Positions 1 to 6,708 are shown, counted from the stretch's first letter. The stretch is DNA of 13,321 bases from Spirochaeta sp. (GCA_030592625.1 JAUVIY010000041.1:1-13321); one strand, 5' to 3'. The notes: generated by a model from the sequence alone, not told the origin. Program-made: numbers and translations.

Positions 1-260
1 ACCATGGAATCGAGGTTTCCCGAGGTCACCAGAAACCCCAGACGCGGACGACCCAGCACTTTCAGGCTGTCGGGACTCCTCCAATCGGGCTGGGCGATAA
101 CACCAACTCGAAAGCCTTGGTCCTCCAGAACCCGGCTGATCACCGCGGCACCGAAAGATGGGTGATCCACATAGGCGTCACCGGTTACCAGGACGAAATC
201 CGGCCGGTCCCAGCCGCGTATCTCGAGATCTTTCTGATTGACGGGAAGAAAGGGGGTCAT
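1..260 (-). CDS. ygiQ: YgiQ-type radical SAM protein, N-terminal part (3' end outside window)
   Basis: Only the first 86 codons lie in the window; the gene runs off base 1. The start ATG is at 260-258, and an in-frame TAA 12 bases upstream excludes a longer start. No good Shine-Dalgarno is visible. The translation opens [20 protein letters not shown] and continues through [35 protein letters not shown] and [18 protein letters not shown]. These are the conserved N-terminal blocks of the YgiQ (UPF0313) radical SAM family, recognised from memory. The iron-sulfur CxxxCxxC motif of the family lies further in and cannot be checked here. Family members have no firmly established reaction that I know of. 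The gene follows the aldo/keto reductase by 55 bases on the same strand and may be the last gene of that operon. The family call is fairly sure; the function is open. Confidence 0.85.
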   Translation of the reverse strand, partial: MTPFLPVNQKDLEIRGWDRPDFVLVTGDAYVDHPSFGAAVISRVLEDQGFRVGVIAQPDWRSPDSLKVLGRPRLGFLVTSGNLDSM

Positions 261-315
261 CGGAAGGGATTATCGTGGAAAGGTCTGCCGAATACCAGTA
301 GGCGGATCAAGAGAA

Positions 316-1182
316 TCAGGCGAACAGGGGCTCCCAGCCCCCGGCCTCAGCCCGGCGAGTCATATCACTGTCCGACAGCGCCGACTCATAAGAGGCGATC
401 GAATCGAGTACTCGCGGCAGCAGATTCACATCCCCTACAGTGTTGATAAAGGAACCTTCGACACCCATGGCAAAATGCAGTGCGGCATCCAGATCATCCT
501 GATTTTCCAGTGTTTTATACCATGTGGCCCGATTCTTTTTCTCATCCTCCCGCCAGGGGCGATGGCAGGCAGTCTTGATAAGTTGAAAGGCGACATTCCG
601 TTCGAGGCAAAGTTTATGGAGTTTCGAAAAACCCTCCGCGTATGCCGTATTCCGGCTCATGGCCCAGTTCCAGGGCAACAGCACGCTGTCGAAATCAAAG
701 CGTTCCAGACTGCGCAGGTGCATGTTACAGACATTCAGTCCGTGTCCGGTGACTCCGAGCCATTTTACCAGGCCTTTATCCCGAGCTTCGATGAAAGCCT
801 CCAGAGCCCCGCCGGGTCCCATGGCTGTCTGCCAATGATTCTCATCAACGAGGAGGTGCATCTGCCAGAGGTCGACATCGTCCACATTCATCAACTCCAG
901 GGAGCGCCTGAGTTCGGTATAGGCGCCCTGGTAAGTCCGCTCTTCGTTCTTGGTGGCCAGGAAAACCGAGTCGCGGTTATCTTTCAGCCAGGGACCCAGC
1001 CGTTCTTCGGCCTTGCCGTAGCTGGCGGCAGTATCGATATGATTCACCCCCCTCTCCCCGATGAGGTCCATGGTGCGCATTACTGTAACCTGATCCACAT
1101 CGTAAAAGGCGGCGGCGCCGAAGAGGGCCCGAGTGCTCCAGTGACCTGTCCGTCCGAAAAGAGCTTTGGGCAGGGATTTCAT
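316..1182 (-). CDS. Aldo/keto reductase
   Basis: The product has 288 residues, slightly short but normal for the family, and is a cytoplasmic NAD(P)H-dependent oxidoreductase of the TIM-barrel aldo/keto reductase superfamily. The catalytic tetrad is visible: D50 and Y55 in GVNHIDTAASYGKAEERLG, K78 in VFLATKNE, and H109 in VDLWQMH. The substrate cannot be read from sequence. The start ATG (1182-1180) overlaps the stop of the AroE-like gene as ATGA. An AAGGAG Shine-Dalgarno lies just upstream, inside the end of that gene, so the two are very probably translationally coupled. The reductase and the AroE-like enzyme could act on related hydroxy/keto compounds, but that is inference from adjacency only. 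The antisense open frame covering this gene is a shadow of it. Confidence 0.93.
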   Translation of the reverse strand: MKSLPKALFGRTGHWSTRALFGAAAFYDVDQVTVMRTMDLIGERGVNHIDTAASYGKAEERLGPWLKDNRDSVFLATKNEERTYQGAYTELRRSLELMNVDDVDLWQMHLLVDENHWQTAMGPGGALEAFIEARDKGLVKWLGVTGHGLNVCNMHLRSLERFDFDSVLLPWNWAMSRNTAYAEGFSKLHKLCLERNVAFQLIKTACHRPWREDEKKNRATWYKTLENQDDLDAALHFAMGVEGSFINTVGDVNLLPRVLDSIASYESALSDSDMTRRAEAGGWEPLFA

Positions 1183-2048
1183 CCCTCATCTCCTTTCCCG
1201 AAGACTTCTTCCAGTGCCGCTCTCATTACAGCTGCGTCGGGAGTCACACCGGTCCAGTATTCGATACCGATGACTCCCTGATTCACCAGCATGCCCAGAC
1301 CGTCGATCACCTTGCATCCCGCAGCCTCGGCATCCTGAACCAGACGGGTCCGGGGCGGGTTGGGAATAACGTCGGCAACCACCATCTCAGGAGACAGGCT
1401 GTCGATATCAATGGCGAGAACGGCGTCGACATCGGGATACAGCCCGATAGACGTGGCATTCACCACGACATCGATTCCCTCAGGGATACTGAAATCACCC
1501 TCCCATTTCACAAAATCGGTCCGGGTTGAAGTCCTGGCATTCAGCAATTCGACGAGTTCCCGGCCGCGAACTTCGCTGCGATTGACGATTATGATGGAAG
1601 CCGCACCAGCCAAAGCGATTTCCACGCCGATGGCCCGGGCGGCACCCCCGGCGCCGAAAAGGACAAAACGCTTCCCGGAAATATCTACGAGAGATTTCAA
1701 AGCGGTGACGAAACCTTTACCGTCGGTATTCTCGCCAATGAATTTTCCGTCCCTGTTCACCACACAGTTCACCGCACCCATGGTGGAAGCCGATTCACCC
1801 AAACCGTCAAGATGCTCTATGACGGCGACTTTGTGGGGGATAGTGCAGTTGAAGCCCCGGAAGCCCATAGCCCGGGCACCCCGAACCGCATCGCCCAGAT
1901 CGGCGGGGTCCACTTCCAGGGTCAGGTAACGCCAATCCAGGTGGTGATAACCGAACGCCGCTTCAACCATCGCCTGAGTGGGATTTTCCGCCACCGGTTT
2001 TCCGAAGACACCGACAAGTTCCTGCTTGAAATTCAATTCTTCAGCCAT
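1179..2048 (-). CDS. aroE: Shikimate dehydrogenase-like NAD(P)-dependent oxidoreductase (divergent AroE subfamily)
   Basis: The product has 289 residues, the normal AroE length. Family features in order: GFNCTIPHK with the catalytic lysine at K73 and N94, ENTDGKGF with D109, the dinucleotide-binding GAGGAARAI (132-140), NRS (156-158) where NRT usually contacts NADP phosphate, NATSIGLYP (197-205), and GLGMLVNQG (250-258). Classical AroE oxidises shikimate to dehydroshikimate, reversibly, in aromatic amino-acid synthesis. The usual N-terminal substrate motif with two serines (SxSPxxHN) is absent; the equivalent stretch reads KPVAENPTQAMVEAAF (17-32). The D-V-I-P-N-P-P-R-T loop (226-234) also differs from the usual form. 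This matches a subfamily I recall from other bacteria that is routinely annotated as shikimate dehydrogenase. The true substrate may be shikimate, quinate or a relative. The gene starts 21 bases after the permease stop with no clear Shine-Dalgarno, and overlaps the reductase by 4 bases. Confidence 0.85.
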   Translation of the reverse strand: MAEELNFKQELVGVFGKPVAENPTQAMVEAAFGYHHLDWRYLTLEVDPADLGDAVRGARAMGFRGFNCTIPHKVAVIEHLDGLGESASTMGAVNCVVNRDGKFIGENTDGKGFVTALKSLVDISGKRFVLFGAGGAARAIGVEIALAGAASIIIVNRSEVRGRELVELLNARTSTRTDFVKWEGDFSIPEGIDVVVNATSIGLYPDVDAVLAIDIDSLSPEMVVADVIPNPPRTRLVQDAEAAGCKVIDGLGMLVNQGVIGIEYWTGVTPDAAVMRAALEEVFGKGDEG

Positions 2049-2069
2049 AAACCAATATTAATCGCTACA

Positions 2070-3266
2070 TCATTCGTATGCCAGAGCCGTCACCGGGTCC
2101 AGTTTGCTGGCCCGGGCCGCCGGATAGAGACCGAAAAAGATTCCCACCACCGTTGAAAATGCAACGGTACCGACTATCGCCGGGAAGTTCACCGCGAAGG
2201 ACCATCCCAGGGCATTGATGGCCAGGGCGCTCAGACCCAGACCGCTGATAACTCCAAGGATGCCTCCCATAGTTGTCAGAGCCGCCGCTTCAAAGAGGAA
2301 CTGTCTGCGTATCACCCGGGGAGTGGCCCCCAGAGCTTTGCGGATACCGATCTCCCGGGTTCGTTCCGAAACGGAAACCAGCATGATGTTCATGATGCCG
2401 ATACCGCCGACGAGGAGGCTGATGGCCGCCACCCCGGAAAGGAAAAGATTGAAGGTTTTTGTGATACCTGTGAACATATCAGCCATGCCCGCCGGAGACA
2501 TCACCCGGACGGCCTCATCATCATCGAAGAGCTCGGTGAACCATTCTCTCAAGCTTTCCGACACTTCCAGTACGTCTGAATCAAGCTCGGCGGTAACGCC
2601 ATAACGTTTTACGGTATCGATACTCTGAAGCCGGGAATCATAGGTGCTCACCGGTACGTATATGGTTGAGTCAAAACTGTTGCCCATAGAGTCGGCCAGG
2701 GTATTCATCACCCCGATCACTTTGAAACTTCGTGCCTGAGCCCGAAAAATCCTCACTCGTTTGCCCAAAGCATCGCCGTCGGGAAAAAGACTCGTCGCAA
2801 TTTCGGCCCCCAGTACCGCAACCGACTCCCGCCTTTCCTCGTTTTCATCGCTCAGGAATGCACCTGAGGCAATCGGATACTGGTATATCCCGGCATAATC
2901 CGGTGAAGCCGCCATAACGGTGACTCCATCGAACTGGTTTTTCCCGTACGAGACGGTAAAGTTGGAGGAAACCAGGGGAACCGCCGCATCCACTCCCTCA
3001 ACCTCAGCGGCAATACGATCGGCGAAATCCAGATCGAACGTTCTTGTTACCGTCTCCGGGGCGTCCCGACCGACCATCACAGTGATGGAATTGAGACCGG
3101 CTCCTACTACCGAATCCTTTATGCTTCTGGTGGCACTCCCTCCAAGGGTGGTGATGGCGATGACCGACATGACACCGATGATGATGCCCAGGGCCGACAG
3201 TGCAGTCCGGAGTTTGCTATGAGTGAAGTTCTGTAATGCAAGTTTGAAATTCTCGTAAAAATTCAT
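2070..3266 (-). CDS. MacB/FtsX-type ABC transporter permease
   Basis: The product has 398 residues and four membrane segments in the MacB arrangement. One is near the N-terminus (about 21-41), followed by a large periplasmic core domain (about 45-265), then three at roughly 272-296, 326-350 and 362-382. The FtsX signature GGIGIMNIMLVSVSERTREI (287-306) and the C-terminal GLYPAARASKLDPVTALAYE are characteristic of stand-alone MacB-type permeases whose ATPase is a separate chain. Such proteins do not move substrate through the membrane like classical ABC transporters. They drive mechanical changes in the periplasm, for example export of peptides, lipids or antibiotics with an adaptor. The start ATG overlaps the ATPase stop as ATGA, so the two are coupled. 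Substrate unknown. With the two upstream genes it forms a complete inner-membrane plus periplasmic efflux set, but no TolC-like gene is in the window. Confidence 0.93.
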   Translation of the reverse strand: MNFYENFKLALQNFTHSKLRTALSALGIIIGVMSVIAITTLGGSATRSIKDSVVGAGLNSITVMVGRDAPETVTRTFDLDFADRIAAEVEGVDAAVPLVSSNFTVSYGKNQFDGVTVMAASPDYAGIYQYPIASGAFLSDENEERRESVAVLGAEIATSLFPDGDALGKRVRIFRAQARSFKVIGVMNTLADSMGNSFDSTIYVPVSTYDSRLQSIDTVKRYGVTAELDSDVLEVSESLREWFTELFDDDEAVRVMSPAGMADMFTGITKTFNLFLSGVAAISLLVGGIGIMNIMLVSVSERTREIGIRKALGATPRVIRRQFLFEAAALTTMGGILGVISGLGLSALAINALGWSFAVNFPAIVGTVAFSTVVGIFFGLYPAARASKLDPVTALAYE

Positions 3267-3955
3267 TCTTTCACAATCCCGTCCAGGAGGTGAATACAGC
3301 GAGGGGAAAAGGCTCCGATGTCGGGATCATGGGTCACCAGCACCAGAGTGTTCCCGGTATCGTGCAGCTCCTCGAACAGATCCAGAATCTGATGGCCTGT
3401 TTTCTGATCCAGGGCTCCGGTAGGCTCATCAGCCAGCAGGAGTGAGGGTTCATTCACCAGGGCCCGGGCAATGGCAACACGTTGTTTCTGACCTCCGGAC
3501 AACTCTCTGGGAAGGTGCTTCATCCGGTCGGCCAGCCCTACCCTCTCAAGCACATAGGAAGCCCGTTCTTTCCGTATCCTGGCCGGAACTCCTGCGTAGA
3601 GTAATGGTGTCGCGACATTGTCCAGTACGCTGCACCGGGCCAGGAGGTTGAATTGCTGGAAAATGAAACCGATCTTCTCGTTCCGTACCCTGGCCAAAAC
3701 CCGCTCATCCATCTCCGATATGTCTGTTCCGTCCAGAAGGACCGCCCCGGAGGACGGTGTATCCAGACAGCCCATAAGATTCATCAATGTGGATTTCCCG
3801 GAACCGGAAGGCCCCATCACCGAAACCATCTCACCCTTCTTCACCTTGATGTCCACGCCGCGCAACGCCATCACCGTGACATCGCCCATCGCATAATGTC
3901 GTGTGGCTTTTCGGGTCTCGATAACGTATTCAGGCATATTCAAGGTGACATCCAT
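3263..3955 (-). CDS. ABC transporter ATP-binding protein (MacB/LolD type)
   Basis: The product has 230 residues, the usual length for a LolD/MacB-type nucleotide-binding subunit. Visible motifs: Walker A GPSGSGKST (48-56), Q-loop FIFQQFNLL (97-105), signature LSGGQKQRVAIARAL (152-166), Walker B LLLADEP (172-178), D-loop GALD (180-183) and H-loop VTHD (H209). All catalytic residues are intact. It should form a dimer on the cytoplasmic face and power the permease encoded next. The ATG at 3955 directly abuts the adaptor's TAG stop (TAGATG), which suggests translational coupling. A second in-frame ATG at codon 7 is an alternative start, and neither has a strong Shine-Dalgarno. Assignment to the family is secure; the transported substrate is not known. 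Confidence 0.95.
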   Translation of the reverse strand: MDVTLNMPEYVIETRKATRHYAMGDVTVMALRGVDIKVKKGEMVSVMGPSGSGKSTLMNLMGCLDTPSSGAVLLDGTDISEMDERVLARVRNEKIGFIFQQFNLLARCSVLDNVATPLLYAGVPARIRKERASYVLERVGLADRMKHLPRELSGGQKQRVAIARALVNEPSLLLADEPTGALDQKTGHQILDLFEELHDTGNTLVLVTHDPDIGAFSPRCIHLLDGIVKE

Positions 3956-5209
3956 CTAGCGACCGCCGCCGCTACCGGGGCCGCCACTACTACCGGGACC
4001 GCCGGGGGGCAAACCCAATAATTCCAGAAAATTGGTGCTGCCAGACTCCTCTTCTGCAAGACTGTTGGATTCTCCGACGGCAGGCAGTACCAGAACCTTA
4101 TCACCGGCCTTCAAACCACTGATTACCTGGACCGAGCTGCTGCCGTATTCTTTGACGCTTATCGGTGTGGGAACAACGGAATATCCTTCCGGAAGTTCCA
4201 GATCGCCGAACGACCCTCCTCCGGGAACCCCGCCTCCCGGCCCGGTTCCACCGCCGGAGCCCTCTCCGCCGGCAGCATCCCTGCGCTCGGCCATCGCCGC
4301 GTCCGCATACTCGGAAGGAAGTACCACGAAAGCAATGCTTCTCTCCCCCCGCTCCATCACCGCATCCGAGGGAATCAAAAGAATGTCCTCGTCCCCACTC
4401 AGGAAAATTTCACCGGCAAAGGTGAAAAACGGGAGGATTTCTTCAGGCGGATCGTCGATGGTGACTTCGGTATCAAGAACGGCGATTCCCTGGGGGGTTA
4501 CCCGGGCTTCAAGGGGAATAGTCGATACTACACCCCTCACTTCAATGTCGGGATATGCATCAAACTGGAATTCAACCAACTGCCCGAGGGAAAGGTACGG
4601 GGCGTCAAGCTCATCCACCTCTACGGTAGCCGTCATAAACGATCGGTCGATTACCCTCACCACAACGTCCTTGTCATCCCCGGACTTCTGATCTGTTACA
4701 AAGTCTCCGACATCCAGGTACACTCCGGAAACCACACCGGCAATAGTGCTGGATAATCGGGTGTCCTCCAGCTCTGTTTCTGTCATGTCCCGTTTGAGAC
4801 TCAGCAGGTCGAGATTCCGCCTGGTACCGGAAATGACTTCGGCATCTATCTCCACATCCACTTCGGCCAGGTTGTAGCGCTGCTGGCTGTCTTCGAGAAT
4901 CGCGACAACCTCGTCGGCTCTGACAACATCTCCTTCCGAGACAAAGACGGCATCGATGTAACCGGCGATGGGGAAGGCCAGGTCGACGGAATTCGCCGGC
5001 TCGATATTCCCGCTGATCTCGATACCCTCCCGCTTCGTTATAACTTCCACTTCGACGATGAGGGCCGGGCCAACTGCCGATACAGAAGCGGTTTCTTCCG
5101 TTCGAAACAGAAATAAATAGGTGAGTAACGCGACGGCGATCAGCACCGGGATAATTGTTAAGATAAGGATGATTTTTGATTTTCGAGTCAAGGGATTCAC
5201 TCCAGACAT
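3956..5209 (-). CDS. Periplasmic adaptor (HlyD/MacA-type membrane fusion protein) with Gly-rich loop and tail
   Basis: The product has 417 residues. A short cytoplasmic N-terminus is followed by one membrane anchor (about 12-36). The first lipoyl half is at about 74-107 (AFPIAGYIDAVFVSEGDVV), then a short helical hairpin (about 108-151), the second lipoyl half (about 152-172), a beta-barrel region with EVDELDAPYLSLGQ, and a membrane-proximal domain with VISGLKAGDKVLVLP (362-376). It should link the MacB-type permease to an outer-membrane exit duct. Two parts are unusual. One is a glycine-rich insert at 313-333, after an Asp/Ala/Glu/Arg-rich stretch inside the membrane-proximal domain. The other is a Gly/Pro/Ser tail (about 401-417). 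It is first in its operon; the start is ATG at 5209-5207 with no strong Shine-Dalgarno. The family call is firm; the role of the Gly-rich parts is unknown. Confidence 0.92.
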   Translation of the reverse strand: MSGVNPLTRKSKIILILTIIPVLIAVALLTYLFLFRTEETASVSAVGPALIVEVEVITKREGIEISGNIEPANSVDLAFPIAGYIDAVFVSEGDVVRADEVVAILEDSQQRYNLAEVDVEIDAEVISGTRRNLDLLSLKRDMTETELEDTRLSSTIAGVVSGVYLDVGDFVTDQKSGDDKDVVVRVIDRSFMTATVEVDELDAPYLSLGQLVEFQFDAYPDIEVRGVVSTIPLEARVTPQGIAVLDTEVTIDDPPEEILPFFTFAGEIFLSGDEDILLIPSDAVMERGERSIAFVVLPSEYADAAMAERRDAAGGEGSGGGTGPGGGVPGGGSFGDLELPEGYSVVPTPISVKEYGSSSVQVISGLKAGDKVLVLPAVGESNSLAEEESGSTNFLELLGLPPGGPGSSGGPGSGGGR

Positions 5210-5247
5210 ATGGTTTCTATTCAGTCAGTCACAATTAAAATAACTGC

Positions 5248-5276
5248 AAAATATAAACGGATAATGAACAGATCAA
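5248..5276 (-). promoter_or_regulatory. Candidate sigma-70-type promoter for the efflux operon
   Basis: On the minus strand, TTGATC (complement of 5271-5276) and TATTTT (complement of 5248-5253) are separated by 17 bases. This gives a -35/-10 pair with four of six consensus matches each. It lies about 40 bases upstream of the adaptor start codon, which is a sensible leader length. An overlapping TATATT with a 15-base spacer is an alternative -10. The region is AT-rich, so chance matches are possible. Confidence 0.4.
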
Positions 5277-5316
5277 GTATTTATTACATATCGTTCAAAC
5301 AAACAACAGTTCAAGA

Positions 5317-5345
5317 CTGTCATGTGTAGTGAAAACCATTATAAT
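5317..5345 (+). promoter_or_regulatory. Candidate plus-strand promoter with perfect TATAAT -10 box
   Basis: CTGTCA (5317-5322) and TATAAT (5340-5345) are 17 bases apart. The -10 matches the consensus fully and the -35 in four of six positions. Initiation would fall near 5352, right at the GTG/ATG codons of a 19-codon open frame, and the transcript would run through the broken coiled-coil gene towards pstS. It may be the old promoter of the decayed gene, or a second, phosphate-independent promoter for pst. No experimental support. Confidence 0.35.
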
Positions 5346-5441
5346 CGGAGGTGATGACAGTGGATGCCTTATCAAATATCCTGGAAAGTGAACTCAATGA
5401 AGCGTGGAAGTGAAAAATCCCGAATCACTGCATCGTTATAT

Positions 5442-5477
5442 CTCTCTTTTGACCCACAGCTTTATCTTGAAAGAGAG
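5442..5477. repeat. Inverted repeat, 8-bp perfect stem
   Basis: CTCTCTTT (5442-5449) pairs with AAAGAGAG (5470-5477). Two G-T pairs and one A-T pair could extend the stem to 11, leaving a 14-base loop. No T-run follows on either strand, so it is not a classical intrinsic terminator. It could be an RNA hairpin or a dyad operator in the divergent region. Confidence 0.4.
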
Positions 5478-5511
5478 CAATAATCGTGAACACTCATAAT
5501 TCCGAGAGGCT

Positions 5512-5667
5512 ATGGCCAGGAGTGATGCCAGGTGGGGAGAGCTTTTCAATCGCATGGATGTCAGATTCGAGGCTGTCGATTAAAGATTTGAATCCGTTGA
5601 CAAGCGATTCGATGAAGACACCCAGCGGGATACCCGGATCGGTAGTATCTACAGAAGCAGGAATTGA
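5512..5667 (+). pseudogene. Remnant of a heptad-repeat coiled-coil protein, broken by an in-frame TAA
   Basis: An ATG at 5512, preceded by GAGAGG at a good Shine-Dalgarno distance, opens MARSDARWGELFNRMDVRF and then EAVD. An in-frame TAA at 5581 follows, after which the same frame continues RFESVDKRFDEDTQRDTRIG to a TGA at 5665. The peptide on both sides of the stop shows the 7-residue pattern R-F-E-x-V-D-K. The DNA has an imperfect 21-base repeat (5563-5583, 5584-5604, then a partial copy). In the second copy the codon aligned with the TAA is AAG, so the stop most simply arose from a lysine codon. Proteins with such RFExVDKRF heptads are common bacterial coiled-coil proteins, some with a nuclease-like C-terminal domain; none of that domain remains. 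It could instead be a genuine 23-residue peptide, but decay is likelier. Longer frames overlapping it in other phases look like shadows. Confidence 0.6.
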
Positions 5668-5687
5668 CGGCTCTGAAACCGAAAACC

Positions 5688-5716
5688 CTAACACAATTCT
5701 AACACAGTCCTAAACA
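5688..5716 (+). promoter_or_regulatory. Putative Pho box (PhoB binding site) upstream of pstS
   Basis: Three 7-base direct repeats occur at an exact 11-base period: CTAACAC (5688-5694), CTAACAC (5699-5705) and CTAAACA (5710-5716), separated by AATT and AGTC. A 7-base repeat plus 4-base spacer is the architecture of PhoB sites, where one regulator monomer occupies each turn. The E. coli repeat is CTGTCAT; here the half-site is different, closer to the TTAACA type of some other phyla. It ends 56 bases before the pstS start, and phoB itself lies in the operon, which supports autoregulation. The -10 box is unclear: GATACT (5721-5726) is very close, CATTAT (5745-5750) rather far. Confidence 0.72.
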
Positions 5717-5772
5717 AACCGATACTACATGAGGTATTTCATAACATTATAGAAACATTGAAGGAAATAACA

Positions 5773-6708
5773 ATGGATTTTCACAGGATTCTAGTTCTCA
5801 GTGTTTTTATATCTCTTCCCTTCTATGCTTTCGCTACCGGAGTCGGTGATACTGAAGACTCAAGTCTCACCGGATCTGTCAGAATTGCCGGAAGCAGTAC
5901 GGTCTACCCCGTTACGGTAGCAGTTGCTGAGGAGTTCAGTCGGATTCACCCCCGGGTTGAAGTTCCTGTCCAATCCACCGGGACCGGTGGAGGGTTCAGG
6001 AATTTTTTTATCCCCGGTAAAACAGATATCAATAATGCCAGTCGTCCCATCAGTAACAGTGAGATTGAAGAAGCATCATTCAACGGCATTGAAGTTATTG
6101 AGTTTCAAGTGGCTATTGATGCTGTTACAGTCGTTGTCAACCTTATAAACGACTGGGTAAATGATATTACTGTCGAGCAGCTGGCACACATCTGGCGTCC
6201 GGATAATCCAGCTAAGCTCTGGAGCGATGTTGACCCGAATTGGCCTGAAAAGATCATCGAACTCTACGGACCCACAAGCGCTTCCGGTACATTCGATTAC
6301 TTCACTGGTGAAATAATCGGTGAAGAGGGCGCGTCCCGCAATGATTATCAGGGAACTGAACATGATAATTCCATTGTCCAGGCTGTTAATGGTTCAACCT
6401 ACGCCATGGGATATTTCGGCATGGCATACTACCTGGGAAACCGGAAAATAATAAAAGCCCTTAAAATCGAAGGAGTGGCCCCCGGAATAGATACAGCCGG
6501 AAGTGGTCAATATATCCCCCTGTCCCGGCCTATCTTCATCTATGTCAGTAAGGAATCTCTAAAAAGACCAGAGGTTCAGGAATTTGTCAGATTCTACATC
6601 AAGCAGACATCAACAGAACTTATTACGGAAATTGGATATGTTCCTCTGAATGAAATAGAAATGCAGGCCAATCTCGACCGGTTGGAGAGTGTCATCAATG
6701 AACTCTGA
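5773..6708 (+). CDS. pstS: Phosphate ABC transporter, periplasmic phosphate-binding protein PstS
   Basis: The product has 311 residues. A signal peptide (about 1-21, hydrophobic core ILVLSVFISLPFYAFA) ends in an Ala-x-Ala-like site. No lipobox cysteine is present, so the protein should be a soluble periplasmic binder. Phosphate-contact motifs of the PstS family: GSSTVYP (40-46), STGTGGG (68-74), NNASRPI (87-93) and GPTSASGTFDYF (166-177). It captures inorganic phosphate and delivers it to PstC/PstA. The ATG at 5773 is chosen over an in-frame TTG at 5758 because AAGGA (5761-5765) sits 7 bases before it and the signal peptide starts there. It is first in the pst-pho operon, downstream of the putative Pho box. 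56 bases separate it from pstC. Confidence 0.95.
   Translation: MDFHRILVLSVFISLPFYAFATGVGDTEDSSLTGSVRIAGSSTVYPVTVAVAEEFSRIHPRVEVPVQSTGTGGGFRNFFIPGKTDINNASRPISNSEIEEASFNGIEVIEFQVAIDAVTVVVNLINDWVNDITVEQLAHIWRPDNPAKLWSDVDPNWPEKIIELYGPTSASGTFDYFTGEIIGEEGASRNDYQGTEHDNSIVQAVNGSTYAMGYFGMAYYLGNRKIIKALKIEGVAPGIDTAGSGQYIPLSRPIFIYVSKESLKRPEVQEFVRFYIKQTSTELITEIGYVPLNEIEMQANLDRLESVINEL

Larger units (their letters stand above)
5210..5772. other. Divergent intergenic region between efflux and pst operons
   Basis: About 560 AT-rich bases separate the two divergent operons. I see no intact gene of normal size. The region holds a minus-strand promoter candidate, a plus-strand promoter candidate, tiny overlapping open frames between about 5354 and 5499 (for example ATG 5354 to TGA 5413, 19 codons; ATG 5397 to TAA 5483, 28 codons; GTG 5410 to TAA 5499, 29 codons), an inverted repeat, a broken coiled-coil gene and the Pho box. 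A direct repeat GTTCAA also occurs at 5293-5298 and 5309-5314. I do not recognise the tiny frames; they could be decay products of one older gene, but I cannot show that. Confidence 0.7.

Noticed and set aside
261-315. Possible terminator hairpin between the aldo/keto reductase and the YgiQ-type gene
   Set aside because: A 6-bp imperfect stem (GGCGGA with TCTGCC) exists but there is no T-run, and the short gap with same-strand genes favours read-through.
238-1281. Long plus-strand open frame opposite the aldo/keto reductase and the end of aroE
   Set aside because: It is antisense to two genes with clear catalytic motifs, has no recognisable domain and arises from the GC-rich codon pattern of the real genes.
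5317-5323. CTGTCAT, identical to an E. coli Pho box half-site
   Set aside because: Only a single copy is present; no partner occurs 11 bases away on either side, and it overlaps a better explained -35 region.
5494-5694. 66-codon minus-strand frame in the divergent region
   Set aside because: It is antisense to the coiled-coil remnant; its own heptad-like look is the complement of the 21-base repeats.
5486-5713. 75-codon plus-strand frame in the divergent region
   Set aside because: It overlaps the heptad-repeat frame in another phase, runs through the Pho box and has no recognisable pattern; the frame starting at 5512 has the better Shine-Dalgarno and repeat structure.
5758-5772. Upstream in-frame TTG as an alternative pstS start
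   Set aside because: It would place charged residues ahead of a normal signal peptide and would put the AAGGA Shine-Dalgarno inside the gene; ATG 5773 fits better.
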